Positions 43,457-51,147 of a stretch of 64,000 nucleotides of DNA are shown in pieces (the stretch's first letter is position 1; every line of letters begins with the position of its first letter). Below the pieces are notes generated by a model. It was given only the letters and a program-made list of their open reading frames with translations, did not search any database and was not told where the DNA came from. Both the position numbers and the translations under genes were made by a program. This stretch comes from Streptomyces flavotricini (GTDB lineage Bacteria > Actinomycetota > Actinomycetes > Streptomycetales > Streptomycetaceae), in NCBI RefSeq assembly GCF_020639365.1, contig NZ_JAINUL010000001.1, positions 2,119,851 through 2,183,850 of the forward strand. The letters run 5' to 3'.

Positions 43457-44251
43457 TCAGGCCCGGCGCACCCGGGCGGCCACCACCTCGCGGGTGCGGG
43501 TGGCGGATCGGCAGAAGTTCCTTATCAAGCCGGAGAGTTCACATCCCGGTTCCACCTCGAGTTCGCGTTTCACGAGAGCGCGGTACGTGTCGTACGCGCG
43601 CATGGCCTCGATCAGATTGCCCTCCGCCAAGTGCGCCTCGATCAGGGCCCGCTGGGCGCTCTCGCGCAGCGGCTCGGCGCTGACCGCGAGCAGGGCGGAC
43701 TCCACCGCCTCGGCGTGCCTGCCCACCCGGGCCAGCTCGCGGCTGAGGGCCTCCAGCGCGTGCAGGAGCCGCTGGCGGACCCGTTCCCGTTCCAGCAGCA
43801 CCCAGTCGTCGTACCAGCCGGGCAGCAGGTCGAGGGCGTCGGTGCGCCATTTCAGCGCCGACAGGTCCTGGGCGGTGGCGGTGCCTCCGATGAGCCGCCC
43901 GGCCCAGCCGTACAGGACGTACAGGTCCACCACGGTGTGCTCGCGCATGGCGAGCGAGCACTTGTCGGAGTCGAGGAGGTCGATGCCGGCGGCCTTGAGC
44001 CGCCACAGCGCCGACCGCAGGTTCCCCGCCGCCCGCAGGTCGTCGCCGGACGGCCACAGCGTCCCGGCGGCGTGCCGGCGCTCGACCCGGCCGCCGTTGA
44101 GGGCGACGAACGCGAGGAGGCGCTTGCCCCCTTCGGGCACGTCCAGCCATCTCCCCTGATGGATGACGCGCGGGCCGCCCAGGAGGTGGAGGGCCGGCGG
44201 CTCCCCCTGCCCGGGGACGCGGACCGGGGACGCGAGGAACTGCTGGTTCAT
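43457..44251 (-). CDS. SARP/AfsR-type regulator with BTAD domain
   Basis: The 264-aa protein has an N-terminal winged-helix OmpR-like DNA-binding domain (LHLLGGPRVIHQGRWLDVPEGGKRLLAFVALNGGRVERRHAAGTLWP; NLRSALWRLKAAGIDLL) and a bacterial transcriptional activator domain (~110-245) with TPR-like helices (EPLRESAQRALIEAHLAEGNLIEAMRAYDTYRALVKRELEVEPG). Such short SARPs activate specific clusters. The position between the patatin gene and the injection-system operon suggests control of one or both; SARP genes are known near Streptomyces CIS clusters. GGAGGA precedes ATG 44251. Confidence 0.93.
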   Translation of the reverse strand: MNQQFLASPVRVPGQGEPPALHLLGGPRVIHQGRWLDVPEGGKRLLAFVALNGGRVERRHAAGTLWPSGDDLRAAGNLRSALWRLKAAGIDLLDSDKCSLAMREHTVVDLYVLYGWAGRLIGGTATAQDLSALKWRTDALDLLPGWYDDWVLLERERVRQRLLHALEALSRELARVGRHAEAVESALLAVSAEPLRESAQRALIEAHLAEGNLIEAMRAYDTYRALVKRELEVEPGCELSGLIRNFCRSATRTREVVAARVRRA

Positions 44252-44285
44252 AGGCGGTCCTCCTGCATAGAAGTCCGACCCGCAT

Positions 44286-44320
44286 ATGCTATGCGCGCAC
44301 CGTCACCGATCAGTCACCGA
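44286..44320 (-). promoter_or_regulatory. SARP-type direct repeat and promoter of the SARP gene
   Basis: The heptamer TCGGTGA (read on the minus strand) occurs twice with a 4-base spacer (44320-44314 and 44309-44303), the 11-bp period of SARP binding sites. Eleven bases further is a -10-like TAGCAT (44291-44286), about 35 bp before the start codon. This fits an activator site overlapping the -35 region, and suggests that the SARP controls its own gene. Confidence 0.6.
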
Positions 44321-44330
44321 GTGCTATTTT

Positions 44331-45731
44331 TCATCCGGGGCTGTCACAGTGGCGCCGGCCCCTCCGGACGAAGGCGACCCAGTCGCCGACCGGCGCCCCC
44401 CGGTCGTCCACGGGCAGCAGGATGTCGACGCCGACGGGCTCGTCGAGCCGGATCCGGTCCCGGTGCCGGGCCTCCTCCACGGCCTGGGCGACGTCGGCGA
44501 GCGCGCAGGAGCAGTACCTGAGGTCCACCTGCTGCCCCAGGAGGGCCCGGATCCCGTTGGGGGCGACGCCGGGGGCGGCGCTCCGATCCGGCTCCGGCTC
44601 CAGGTCCGGCTCCGGCTCCGGCTCCGGCTCCGGGGTGAACGGCAGGTACCCGGCGGGTGGGAGCTCCGCGATGCCCAGCTGCTCCAGGGTGTACGGGCCG
44701 TCGGCCGCGCGCGGCCGGACCAGGGCGCCTTCGCCGATGCCGGTGATGAGCCGGGCCACCTCCGCGCCCAGCTGCTCCTTGGTGTGGCTCTTGAGGAACC
44801 GCTGTTCGCCGATGAGGGCCAACTGCTCCAGCAGCGGGCCCAGATCGGCCGCCGGCGGCGGCGTGGCGCCCAGCACCTGCGCCAACTGGTCCTGGAACTG
44901 CAGGATCTGGGCCGTGTACGCGTCCCAGGGCCGCATCCCGAGCCGTGACTGCCAGTACCGCTGCGGCGGGGCGGCGGCCCGGTCGCGCCGGGCCGTCCAG
45001 GTGTCGACCTCCCACCCGTCGGGGCTCCCGGGATCGCGCTGGAGGACCGCGATCCGTACGGCCTCGGACCGGCCCGGGCTCGCGGCCGGCGGGGCCCAGG
45101 ACGGCGGCAGGTGCGCCCGGCCGGGCCCGTACGGCCACGGGGAGTGCTCGGTGCGTTCGGCACCGAAGACCCGCGAGGCGAGGAAATTACGCCGGGAGGC
45201 CGGGAGTTGGTTGTCGAGCCCCCGCTCGACGCCCTCCGCCAGCCGGATCCGCACCCCCTCGGCGAGGTAGGGGTGCCGGGTGGTCCCCGTACCGGCACAG
45301 GGGTCGTCGCAGTAGCTGCCTTGTACGGGGGCGTCGCCGTAGGGCCGGGAATCGGGGGCCACTTCGACCCACCAGAACCCGTCGAGCCCCGGTTCCAGCC
45401 CGGTGAGCGGGAGCGTGACGAGGCGCTGCGAGCGCAGCGGTCGGCCCTGCTCGGAGACGGCGAGGCCGCCGCCGACGCGCAGGGTGCCGTCCTTCACGCT
45501 GACCTCGTAGCCCTCGACCACGCCGGGGCCTCCCGCCGCTCCGACGGCCAGGGCGAGCTCGCGGGCGTAGTCCTGGATGCGGTTGAGGTGTTCGGCGCGC
45601 AGGAACAGCCCGTCGAAGGCGTTGAGCCGGTCGATCCCGCCGTCGGCGGTCGCCGAGGGGCCGGGGGGCGGGGGCGGGCCGGTGGGGGCGGCGGGCGGCG
45701 CGGCCTCGGCGGCGGCTTCACTGAGCGTCAT
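44331..45731 (-). CDS. Contractile injection system accessory protein, last gene of the operon
   Basis: The 466-aa protein is not assigned to a known function. It begins with a Pro/Ala-rich segment, then NAFDGLFLRAEHLNRIQDYARELALAV, a start seen in tail-associated structural proteins, and a module GVVEGYEVSVKDGTLRVGGG that resembles one in the neighbouring gene upstream. A run of Pro-Glu dipeptides (~370-385) is encoded by a hexanucleotide repeat (44588-44634). The C-terminal part is acidic with two close Cys (DLRYCSCALADV). It overlaps the preceding gene by 14 bp and is therefore part of the CIS operon. Confidence 0.7.
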   Translation of the reverse strand: MTLSEAAAEAAPPAAPTGPPPPPGPSATADGGIDRLNAFDGLFLRAEHLNRIQDYARELALAVGAAGGPGVVEGYEVSVKDGTLRVGGGLAVSEQGRPLRSQRLVTLPLTGLEPGLDGFWWVEVAPDSRPYGDAPVQGSYCDDPCAGTGTTRHPYLAEGVRIRLAEGVERGLDNQLPASRRNFLASRVFGAERTEHSPWPYGPGRAHLPPSWAPPAASPGRSEAVRIAVLQRDPGSPDGWEVDTWTARRDRAAAPPQRYWQSRLGMRPWDAYTAQILQFQDQLAQVLGATPPPAADLGPLLEQLALIGEQRFLKSHTKEQLGAEVARLITGIGEGALVRPRAADGPYTLEQLGIAELPPAGYLPFTPEPEPEPEPDLEPEPDRSAAPGVAPNGIRALLGQQVDLRYCSCALADVAQAVEEARHRDRIRLDEPVGVDILLPVDDRGAPVGDWVAFVRRGRRHCDSPG

Positions 45732-47193
45732 TCCTCGGTCCTCCCGGGGCGGCCTGGCGCGGCAGATGGACGGTGACGACGGCGTCGTTCCCCTCGTCGG
45801 CGGTGCCCGGCGGGCCGCCCTCCAGCCCGGCGAAGGGCGCGTGCGGGTGCCGGCCGTACAGGGGTTTGGGCCCGGTGCCGCGGACGCGGACGCGGACCGT
45901 CTCGTACGCGGGGCGCTGGTCGAGGTCCACCTTCACCCGCAGCCCGTCGGCCGACACCCGGATCCCGGCGACCTCGTCGGTGGCCCAGCCGCGGCCGGAG
46001 CCGGAGAGCGAGGTGATCTCGATGCCCTCCGGTTCGGCGGAGCCGGCCGCGAGCGGGGCGGTGACCTCGAAGCTCAGCACGGTGTGCTCGCGGCTCCAGG
46101 CGAGGGAGTCGCGGATCAGGCGCGGGCCTCCGGCGTCCGCCTCGGCGGCGGCGCCGATGATCCCGGGCGCCAGTGCGCACACCAGCTCCTGGACGGTGGT
46201 GGCGGGCAGGACCGCGGTCCGTACGGACGGGTCGGCGCGCACCTCCTCGATCCGTACGCACCGGTCGTACTCGGTGACTTCGACCGTGAGGCGGGCGAGT
46301 GCCACGGGGGCGTGGTCCTCCGTGACCGGAGCCCACGGCGGGCACATGTCGCCCTCCGCGCGCTCCGGTGCCAGCGCGGTGGCGTCCGCGGCGGCGAGCC
46401 TGCGGAACGCGGCGAGCAGCGCCGGTGCCCGCCGGTGCGCCGGGACCCGGGCCACCTCGGCGGCCTCCCGCAGCGCCTCCTGCCCGGCGGTGTCCCCCGG
46501 GGCGGCCTCGTCGAGCCCGAGGAGGACACGTACGCGGTGGTAGGGGCGCCAGGGCGCGGGGGCGGTCGCGCGGACCGTGATCCGCGCGGTCTCGACGATC
46601 CGGGAGAAGTCGTCGTGCCGGCGGGTCACGTCGCACGGGTCGGCGAGGGCGGGCACCGGGCGGTCCGGGCAGGTCGCGGACTCCGCGAGGATCCAGGCCT
46701 CGACGGTGTGCCGCCGGGGCGGATCGGGCTCGGTGCCGTCCGCCGCGGGAGTCCGGCCCGCGGGGGCCTGCGGCCCCTGCTGCGGCGGGTGCGCTTCGAT
46801 CCATTCCCTCGCCCACGCGGTCAGGGAGACGCACCAGGCCGCTTCGAGGGTGAGCTCGCGGCCGAGCCCGTCCACGGCCAGCCCGGGGAGCACCCTGAGC
46901 TCGTCGCCGTCCCGGGCGACCCCGAGCCCCCAGATCACCCCGGAGCCGTGCGGCCAGGCGTTGTGCAGCATGAGCTTGCCGCGCGGATTGCCCATCAGGA
47001 CGCGGAAGTCGTCCTCGCCGAGCAGCATCCCGAAGGCCACGCGCAGCGCCAGGAAGGGGTTCACCGGCAGCTCCTCCCCGCCGCAGGGGCCGGGGCCGCA
47101 CGGCCCGCCCCCGTACGGGGGGTCGTCGGGCAGGTCCGGGGCGGACCCGCAACCGCAGCCGCACGGGGTGCCGCCGGAGCCGAGCGCCGTCAT
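45718..47193 (-). CDS. Contractile injection system accessory protein with Cys-rich N-terminus
   Basis: The 491-aa protein has no assigned activity. The first ~40 residues are rich in Gly, Pro and Cys (GTPCGCGCGSAPDLPDD, GGGPCGPGPCGGEELPV). A module follows (NPRGKLMLHNAWPHGSGVIWGLGVARDGDELRVLPG, then LAVDGLGRELTLEAAWCVSL) that is similar in pattern to the last operon gene. The remainder is beta-rich with conserved Asp/Glu/Arg. The start overlaps the AAA+ gene stop by ATGA, so translation is coupled. Comparable genes next to the CIS ATPase gene are known in Streptomyces clusters, sometimes labelled as hydrolytic proteins without proof. Confidence 0.7.
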   Translation of the reverse strand: MTALGSGGTPCGCGCGSAPDLPDDPPYGGGPCGPGPCGGEELPVNPFLALRVAFGMLLGEDDFRVLMGNPRGKLMLHNAWPHGSGVIWGLGVARDGDELRVLPGLAVDGLGRELTLEAAWCVSLTAWAREWIEAHPPQQGPQAPAGRTPAADGTEPDPPRRHTVEAWILAESATCPDRPVPALADPCDVTRRHDDFSRIVETARITVRATAPAPWRPYHRVRVLLGLDEAAPGDTAGQEALREAAEVARVPAHRRAPALLAAFRRLAAADATALAPERAEGDMCPPWAPVTEDHAPVALARLTVEVTEYDRCVRIEEVRADPSVRTAVLPATTVQELVCALAPGIIGAAAEADAGGPRLIRDSLAWSREHTVLSFEVTAPLAAGSAEPEGIEITSLSGSGRGWATDEVAGIRVSADGLRVKVDLDQRPAYETVRVRVRGTGPKPLYGRHPHAPFAGLEGGPPGTADEGNDAVVTVHLPRQAAPGGPRNDAQ

Positions 47194-49289
47194 GAGCTCT
47201 CCTTCTGGGTACGCCGGCCGTTCGCCGGGGCGGGGAAGTCGTGCGCCGGGTCCAGGGCCCGCGCGGCCCGCCGGTCCGCGCCGGCGCCGGCGGGGGCGGC
47301 CGGCTCCCCGGGGAAGGGGCGGGCCGCCTTGCCGTACTCGCGCCGCATCGCGTCGACGAGGTGGCCCTGGCGGACCGCTCCCCCGTCGTCCGCCGCCCGG
47401 AAGGCCGCGCCGATCGCGGCGTTGCGGATCCAGCCCCCCGGCACCGGGTAGTGCTGCGCGAGCCCCGCCAGGTCGACGTCGGCGTGCAGCAGCGCGCGGG
47501 GCAGGTGCAGCTCCCACATCCGGTGGCGGCCCGCCTCGTCGGGGAGCGGGAACTCCACGACGAAGTCCATGCGGCGGATGAAGGCGGCGTCGATGTTCTG
47601 CCGCAGGTTCGTCGTCAGCACGGCCAGCCCGTCGAACCGGTCGAGCCGCTGGAGCAGATAGGCCGTCTCCATGTTCGCGAACCGGTCGTTGGCCCCGGAG
47701 ACCTCCGTACGGGCGGCGAACAGGGCGTCGGCCTCGTCGAGGAGGAAAACCGCCTGCGTGCGCTCGGCCACTTCGAAGCAGGCGGCGAGGTTCTTCTCCG
47801 TCTCGCCGATGTACTTCGACACCAGCTCGGAGCCGTCGACGACCAGCAGGTCCCGGCCCGCCTCGGTCGCCAGTACCTCGGCGGCCAGCGATTTCCCGGT
47901 CCCCGGCGGCCCGGTGAGCAGGAGTCGTACGCCGCGTGCGGCGCGGGCCTCCTCGAGCAGCCGCCAGTCGTCCAGGACCAGCGCCTGGTGGCGCAGGCGG
48001 GCCACGGCGTCCCGCAGCTGTCCGTCCGCCTCCCCGCCGAGGACGAGGCGCGGCCAGCGGGCCCGCGGGCCGACCAGGTCCACGCCGGGGGGCAGCAGCG
48101 CCCCGGCGCGGGCCCGGATGGCGCCGGCGACGTCTGGGACGGCGCCGTCCTGCGCGGCGCCCGGGGCCAGCGCGGCGCGGCTGTGCACGTCGAGGGCTAC
48201 CTGGGCGGTGAGCGCCGGGTCGAGGGGGTGGCGCGCGGCCAGTCGGGGTGCCTGCTCCGGTGCTTCGGGCAGTGCCGCCCGCCAGGCGGTGCGCCGGTCC
48301 GCCGTGCCGATCGGCCCGACCGGCACGGTCAGCACGGGCCGGTGCGGCCCGGGGCGTACGGTGCCGGGCGCCGCGCAGACCAGCAGCGGGCCGGGGATCC
48401 GGGCGACGGCTGGGGTGACCGGGCCCGCCGCCCCGCCCTCCGGGGCCGCCACCACCAGCAGCGGCACGGCGTCCCGTACGGCGGCGTGCAGCCCCAGCAG
48501 CCCCATCGCGCGCGGGTCTTCGGGGCGGGTCCGTGCGGCGAACAGGCCGAGTCCGGCGGCGCGGGCGAGGGCCGCGCAGCGGCTGAGGCCGACGGTCTCG
48601 TCCCGGGCGCCGACCAGCAGGATGCGGGGGTCTCGGGAGCGCAGGGCGGCGACCGCCCGGGCGGTTTCGGGGAGTTCGAGCCAGCCGTCGAGTCCGGCGA
48701 CCGGCGGTCCCGGGTCGGCCTCCTCCAGGGCGGCGGGCCGGACGGGGTGGCCGTGGAGGGCCTCCCACAGCCCGTCGGCGAGGGTCAGCGAGCGTTCGTG
48801 GAAGGGGCCTTCGCCGGTGAGGGCGAGCACGCCCGCCCGTACGGCCGGGCCTTCGTGGAGCAGCCGGCGCAGCGCGACCCGGTCGGGGGCCTGCGCCCGT
48901 ACGCCGCCGCGGGCCGCCGCGCGGGCCGCGCAGTCGGTCAGCAGGCCGGCCAGGCCCACGCTGGGGTGCGGGGCGCCGCCGGGGTGCATGGTGCGGAACG
49001 TCCGGGCCAGGCCCTCGTGTTCCTCGGGGAGCCCGGCGAAAAGGAGCAGCTCGGTCTCCAGGGAGCCGAGCCCGAACCGGTGCACGAGCCGGTCGAGGGG
49101 GGTGTCGGCCGGAGGATGCGCGCCGGGGGTGGCAGCGGCGCGCTGGGCGGCGCTCGCGGCCCAGTCGCGCAGGAAGGCCACGGACTCGCCGCCCGCCTCC
49201 TCACTGCACAGGTTCTCCAGCAAGTCGGCCACCCGTACGGCCACTTCGGCCGCCCGCCGGGAGAGGTCGCGGCTGATGCGCTCAGACAT
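47190..49289 (-). CDS. AAA+ ATPase of the contractile injection system (Afp15/Pvc15-like)
   Basis: The 699-aa protein has a long N-terminal region (1-~440) with a degenerate first ATPase-like domain (ILLVGARDETVGLSRCAALARAAG without a P-loop Lys) and an active AAA+ domain: Walker A GPPGTGKS, Walker B FLLDEADALF, sensor 1 LTTNLRQNID and arginine finger in FIRRMDFVVEF. In eCIS particles this ATPase acts during assembly or disassembly and is a hallmark gene. It overlaps the tape-measure-like gene by 8 bp and the downstream gene by ATGA. Confidence 0.93.
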   Translation of the reverse strand: MSERISRDLSRRAAEVAVRVADLLENLCSEEAGGESVAFLRDWAASAAQRAAATPGAHPPADTPLDRLVHRFGLGSLETELLLFAGLPEEHEGLARTFRTMHPGGAPHPSVGLAGLLTDCAARAAARGGVRAQAPDRVALRRLLHEGPAVRAGVLALTGEGPFHERSLTLADGLWEALHGHPVRPAALEEADPGPPVAGLDGWLELPETARAVAALRSRDPRILLVGARDETVGLSRCAALARAAGLGLFAARTRPEDPRAMGLLGLHAAVRDAVPLLVVAAPEGGAAGPVTPAVARIPGPLLVCAAPGTVRPGPHRPVLTVPVGPIGTADRRTAWRAALPEAPEQAPRLAARHPLDPALTAQVALDVHSRAALAPGAAQDGAVPDVAGAIRARAGALLPPGVDLVGPRARWPRLVLGGEADGQLRDAVARLRHQALVLDDWRLLEEARAARGVRLLLTGPPGTGKSLAAEVLATEAGRDLLVVDGSELVSKYIGETEKNLAACFEVAERTQAVFLLDEADALFAARTEVSGANDRFANMETAYLLQRLDRFDGLAVLTTNLRQNIDAAFIRRMDFVVEFPLPDEAGRHRMWELHLPRALLHADVDLAGLAQHYPVPGGWIRNAAIGAAFRAADDGGAVRQGHLVDAMRREYGKAARPFPGEPAAPAGAGADRRAARALDPAHDFPAPANGRRTQKESS

Positions 49290-51147
49290 ACCGGTACCTC
49301 ACGACCGCGCCGAGCCAGCCCAGCCAGCCCGGGTCGAGGTCCAGCCCGGCGCGGCGGACCGCCAGGTCGGTGTCGGCGGAGGCGAACACGGCTTCGATCC
49401 AGCCGGTCTCGGCCGTGATCCGCCCGGGGCGGCGGGCCACTGCCAGGACGGCGCCGAACGGATCGTCCGCGTGCCGCTCTCCGTCGAGGCGGGCGGCGGT
49501 GGCCCGCGCCCAGTCGGCGGCGAGCGCGTCCACGGAGTCCTGCTCGCGCGGGGTCGCCGCCGGGGCCCGCAGGAGGGCGGCGGCGCGGTCGGGGCCGAGT
49601 CCGGCGAGAGCGAGGGCCGCGGGGTCCTCGGGCGCGAGGCCGCACAGGGCGCGGGCGGCGGCGTGCAGTACCCAGGACAACGGCCGGTCGGCGAGGGCGG
49701 GTTCGGCGAGGGCTCGGTCCGGGAGCCCGGCTTCGGGCGCCGCGGCGAGCAGGAAGAGCAGCCCGGCCCAGCCGGTGGCGGCGCCGTCCGACGGATCGGG
49801 AGCGGGCCGCACGGGCCGTACGGGGCCCGGCGCGGCGGGGCCTTCGGCCGCGGGACCCCCCGCACCGGCGCGGGGCGGGCCGTCGGCAGGGGGCCGTTGC
49901 GGCACCGCGCCCCGGCCGGGCGGGACACCCTCGGCGCCCGATCCCGATCCCGATCCGCCGGGCCGGGCGCGCCCGGCGTCGCCGGGGCGTCCGGGGCTCA
50001 GGGGGCGTCCGGCACGCGCGGCGCCGCCGCACTCGGCACACCCGCCGCGCCGGGTGTCCCCGGCGCACGCACCGCATCCACCGTCCGCGGCGCCCCGGGC
50101 GTCTCCGCGGCACCAGCCGCGCCCGGCACCCTCGGCGCACCCGGCAGCCCCGGCACACGCACCGCATCCACCGTCCGCGGCGCACCCGGCACGCCCCCCG
50201 CATCCAGCACGCCCCCCGCACCCGGCGTCCGTCCCGCACCCGACGCATCCGTCGCAGCCACCGTCCGGCACCTCCCCGCTCCGCGCGTCCGGTTCGGGCT
50301 CCGGCAGGACGGGGCCGGGATCGCCGGCCAGGGTGCGCAGGCCCTCCGCCAGGAGTCCCCGCAGTCCGGGCCGGGCGGCGGGCCGCTCCAGTGCGGCCGG
50401 GTCGGTTTCCGCCAGGACCAGAACGGCCCAGGCCGCGAGCGTCGGTTCGGCGGGCCGGAGCCGGGACGCCCGGACCAGCCCGGCCAGCCTCGATCCGGCG
50501 AGCAGGGTGCGGGCGAGCGCCCGGGTACCGGGGTCGGACGCCCCCGCGCCGGGCTCCTCGGGCGCCGCGAGGGCGGCCAGGCGCTGCCAGCCGTCCCGCC
50601 CCCAGGCCCGGTCCAGCGCGGCGAGCCCGCACTGCCCGGCCGCGCGCAGGACGGCGGCCGCGGCGAGCCGGGGGTGGCGTTCCAGCGCGGCCAGCAGCGC
50701 CGGGCCGGGCGCCCCTTCCGGGGCCGGGCCGGCCGGCCCGAGGATGCCGGTCTGCCGCCAGGCCCACAGGCGTTCGCGGTGCCCGGTGGCGAGTCCGGCG
50801 ACCGCGTCGGCGAGCAGGTCCACGTCGTGCCGGTAGTGCACGAGGGTGTCCGGCGCCGCAGGGCCGCCCTCGCGCACGGTCCGCTCGATCGCGGCGGCGA
50901 CCGCCCCGGACCACGCACGCGCGAGCGCCGGACCGGGGCGGTCCAGGTCGAGGCCGACGGTGAGGTCGAGCCGGGCCAGGCACCAGTGGCCGGGTGGCAG
51001 GTCCAGGGCGCGCAGGGCGGCTTCCAGCGGGCCGGCGACCGCCTGCCGCAGCGGACCGCGCAGGGGGTCCTCGGCGGGTGGCGGCGCGGCGGGGTCGTGG
51101 TGCAGGGTCGCCGTCAGCCGGTCGATGACCACGGTGGGGCCGCTCAT
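49282..51147 (-). CDS. Contractile injection system tape-measure-like protein with Cys-rich repeat insert
   Basis: The 621-aa protein has an N-terminal pattern of the CIS tape measure family (VVIDRLTATLHHD, then GHWCLARLDLTVGLDLDRPGPALARAWSGAVAAAIE, then YRHDVDLLADAVAGLATGHRERLWAWRQTGIL), and Ala-rich helices with DRAWGRDGWQRLAALAA and a related C-terminal half. Between the halves, about residues 294-376, is a Gly/Ala/Cys-rich insert with about 14 Cys, encoded by a 90-bp direct duplication. Gene order (gpI, this gene, AAA+ ATPase) matches Afp12-Afp14-Afp15. The start overlaps the previous stop by ATGA. The family call rests on weak sequence patterns plus position. Confidence 0.6.
   Translation of the reverse strand: MSGPTVVIDRLTATLHHDPAAPPPAEDPLRGPLRQAVAGPLEAALRALDLPPGHWCLARLDLTVGLDLDRPGPALARAWSGAVAAAIERTVREGGPAAPDTLVHYRHDVDLLADAVAGLATGHRERLWAWRQTGILGPAGPAPEGAPGPALLAALERHPRLAAAAVLRAAGQCGLAALDRAWGRDGWQRLAALAAPEEPGAGASDPGTRALARTLLAGSRLAGLVRASRLRPAEPTLAAWAVLVLAETDPAALERPAARPGLRGLLAEGLRTLAGDPGPVLPEPEPDARSGEVPDGGCDGCVGCGTDAGCGGRAGCGGRAGCAADGGCGACAGAAGCAEGAGRGWCRGDARGAADGGCGACAGDTRRGGCAECGGAARAGRPLSPGRPGDAGRARPGGSGSGSGAEGVPPGRGAVPQRPPADGPPRAGAGGPAAEGPAAPGPVRPVRPAPDPSDGAATGWAGLLFLLAAAPEAGLPDRALAEPALADRPLSWVLHAAARALCGLAPEDPAALALAGLGPDRAAALLRAPAATPREQDSVDALAADWARATAARLDGERHADDPFGAVLAVARRPGRITAETGWIEAVFASADTDLAVRRAGLDLDPGWLGWLGAVVRYRYV
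50066..50183. repeat. Direct repeat in the Cys-rich coding insert
   Basis: A 28-bp sequence occurs exactly at 50066-50093 and again at 50156-50183, a 90-bp period, coding for the repeated peptide AADGGCGACAG. The period is a multiple of three, so copy-number changes would keep the frame. Confidence 0.8.

Noticed and set aside
40131..44159. 1342-codon open frame on the plus strand opposite the patatin and SARP genes
   Set aside because: It is a GC-rich antisense shadow: composition is Gly/Arg/Pro-rich without motifs, while the minus strand shows full family signatures.
44588..44634. GGCTCC hexanucleotide run as a mobile or regulatory repeat
   Set aside because: It encodes an in-frame Pro-Glu run of a real gene; simple low-complexity coding is enough to explain it.
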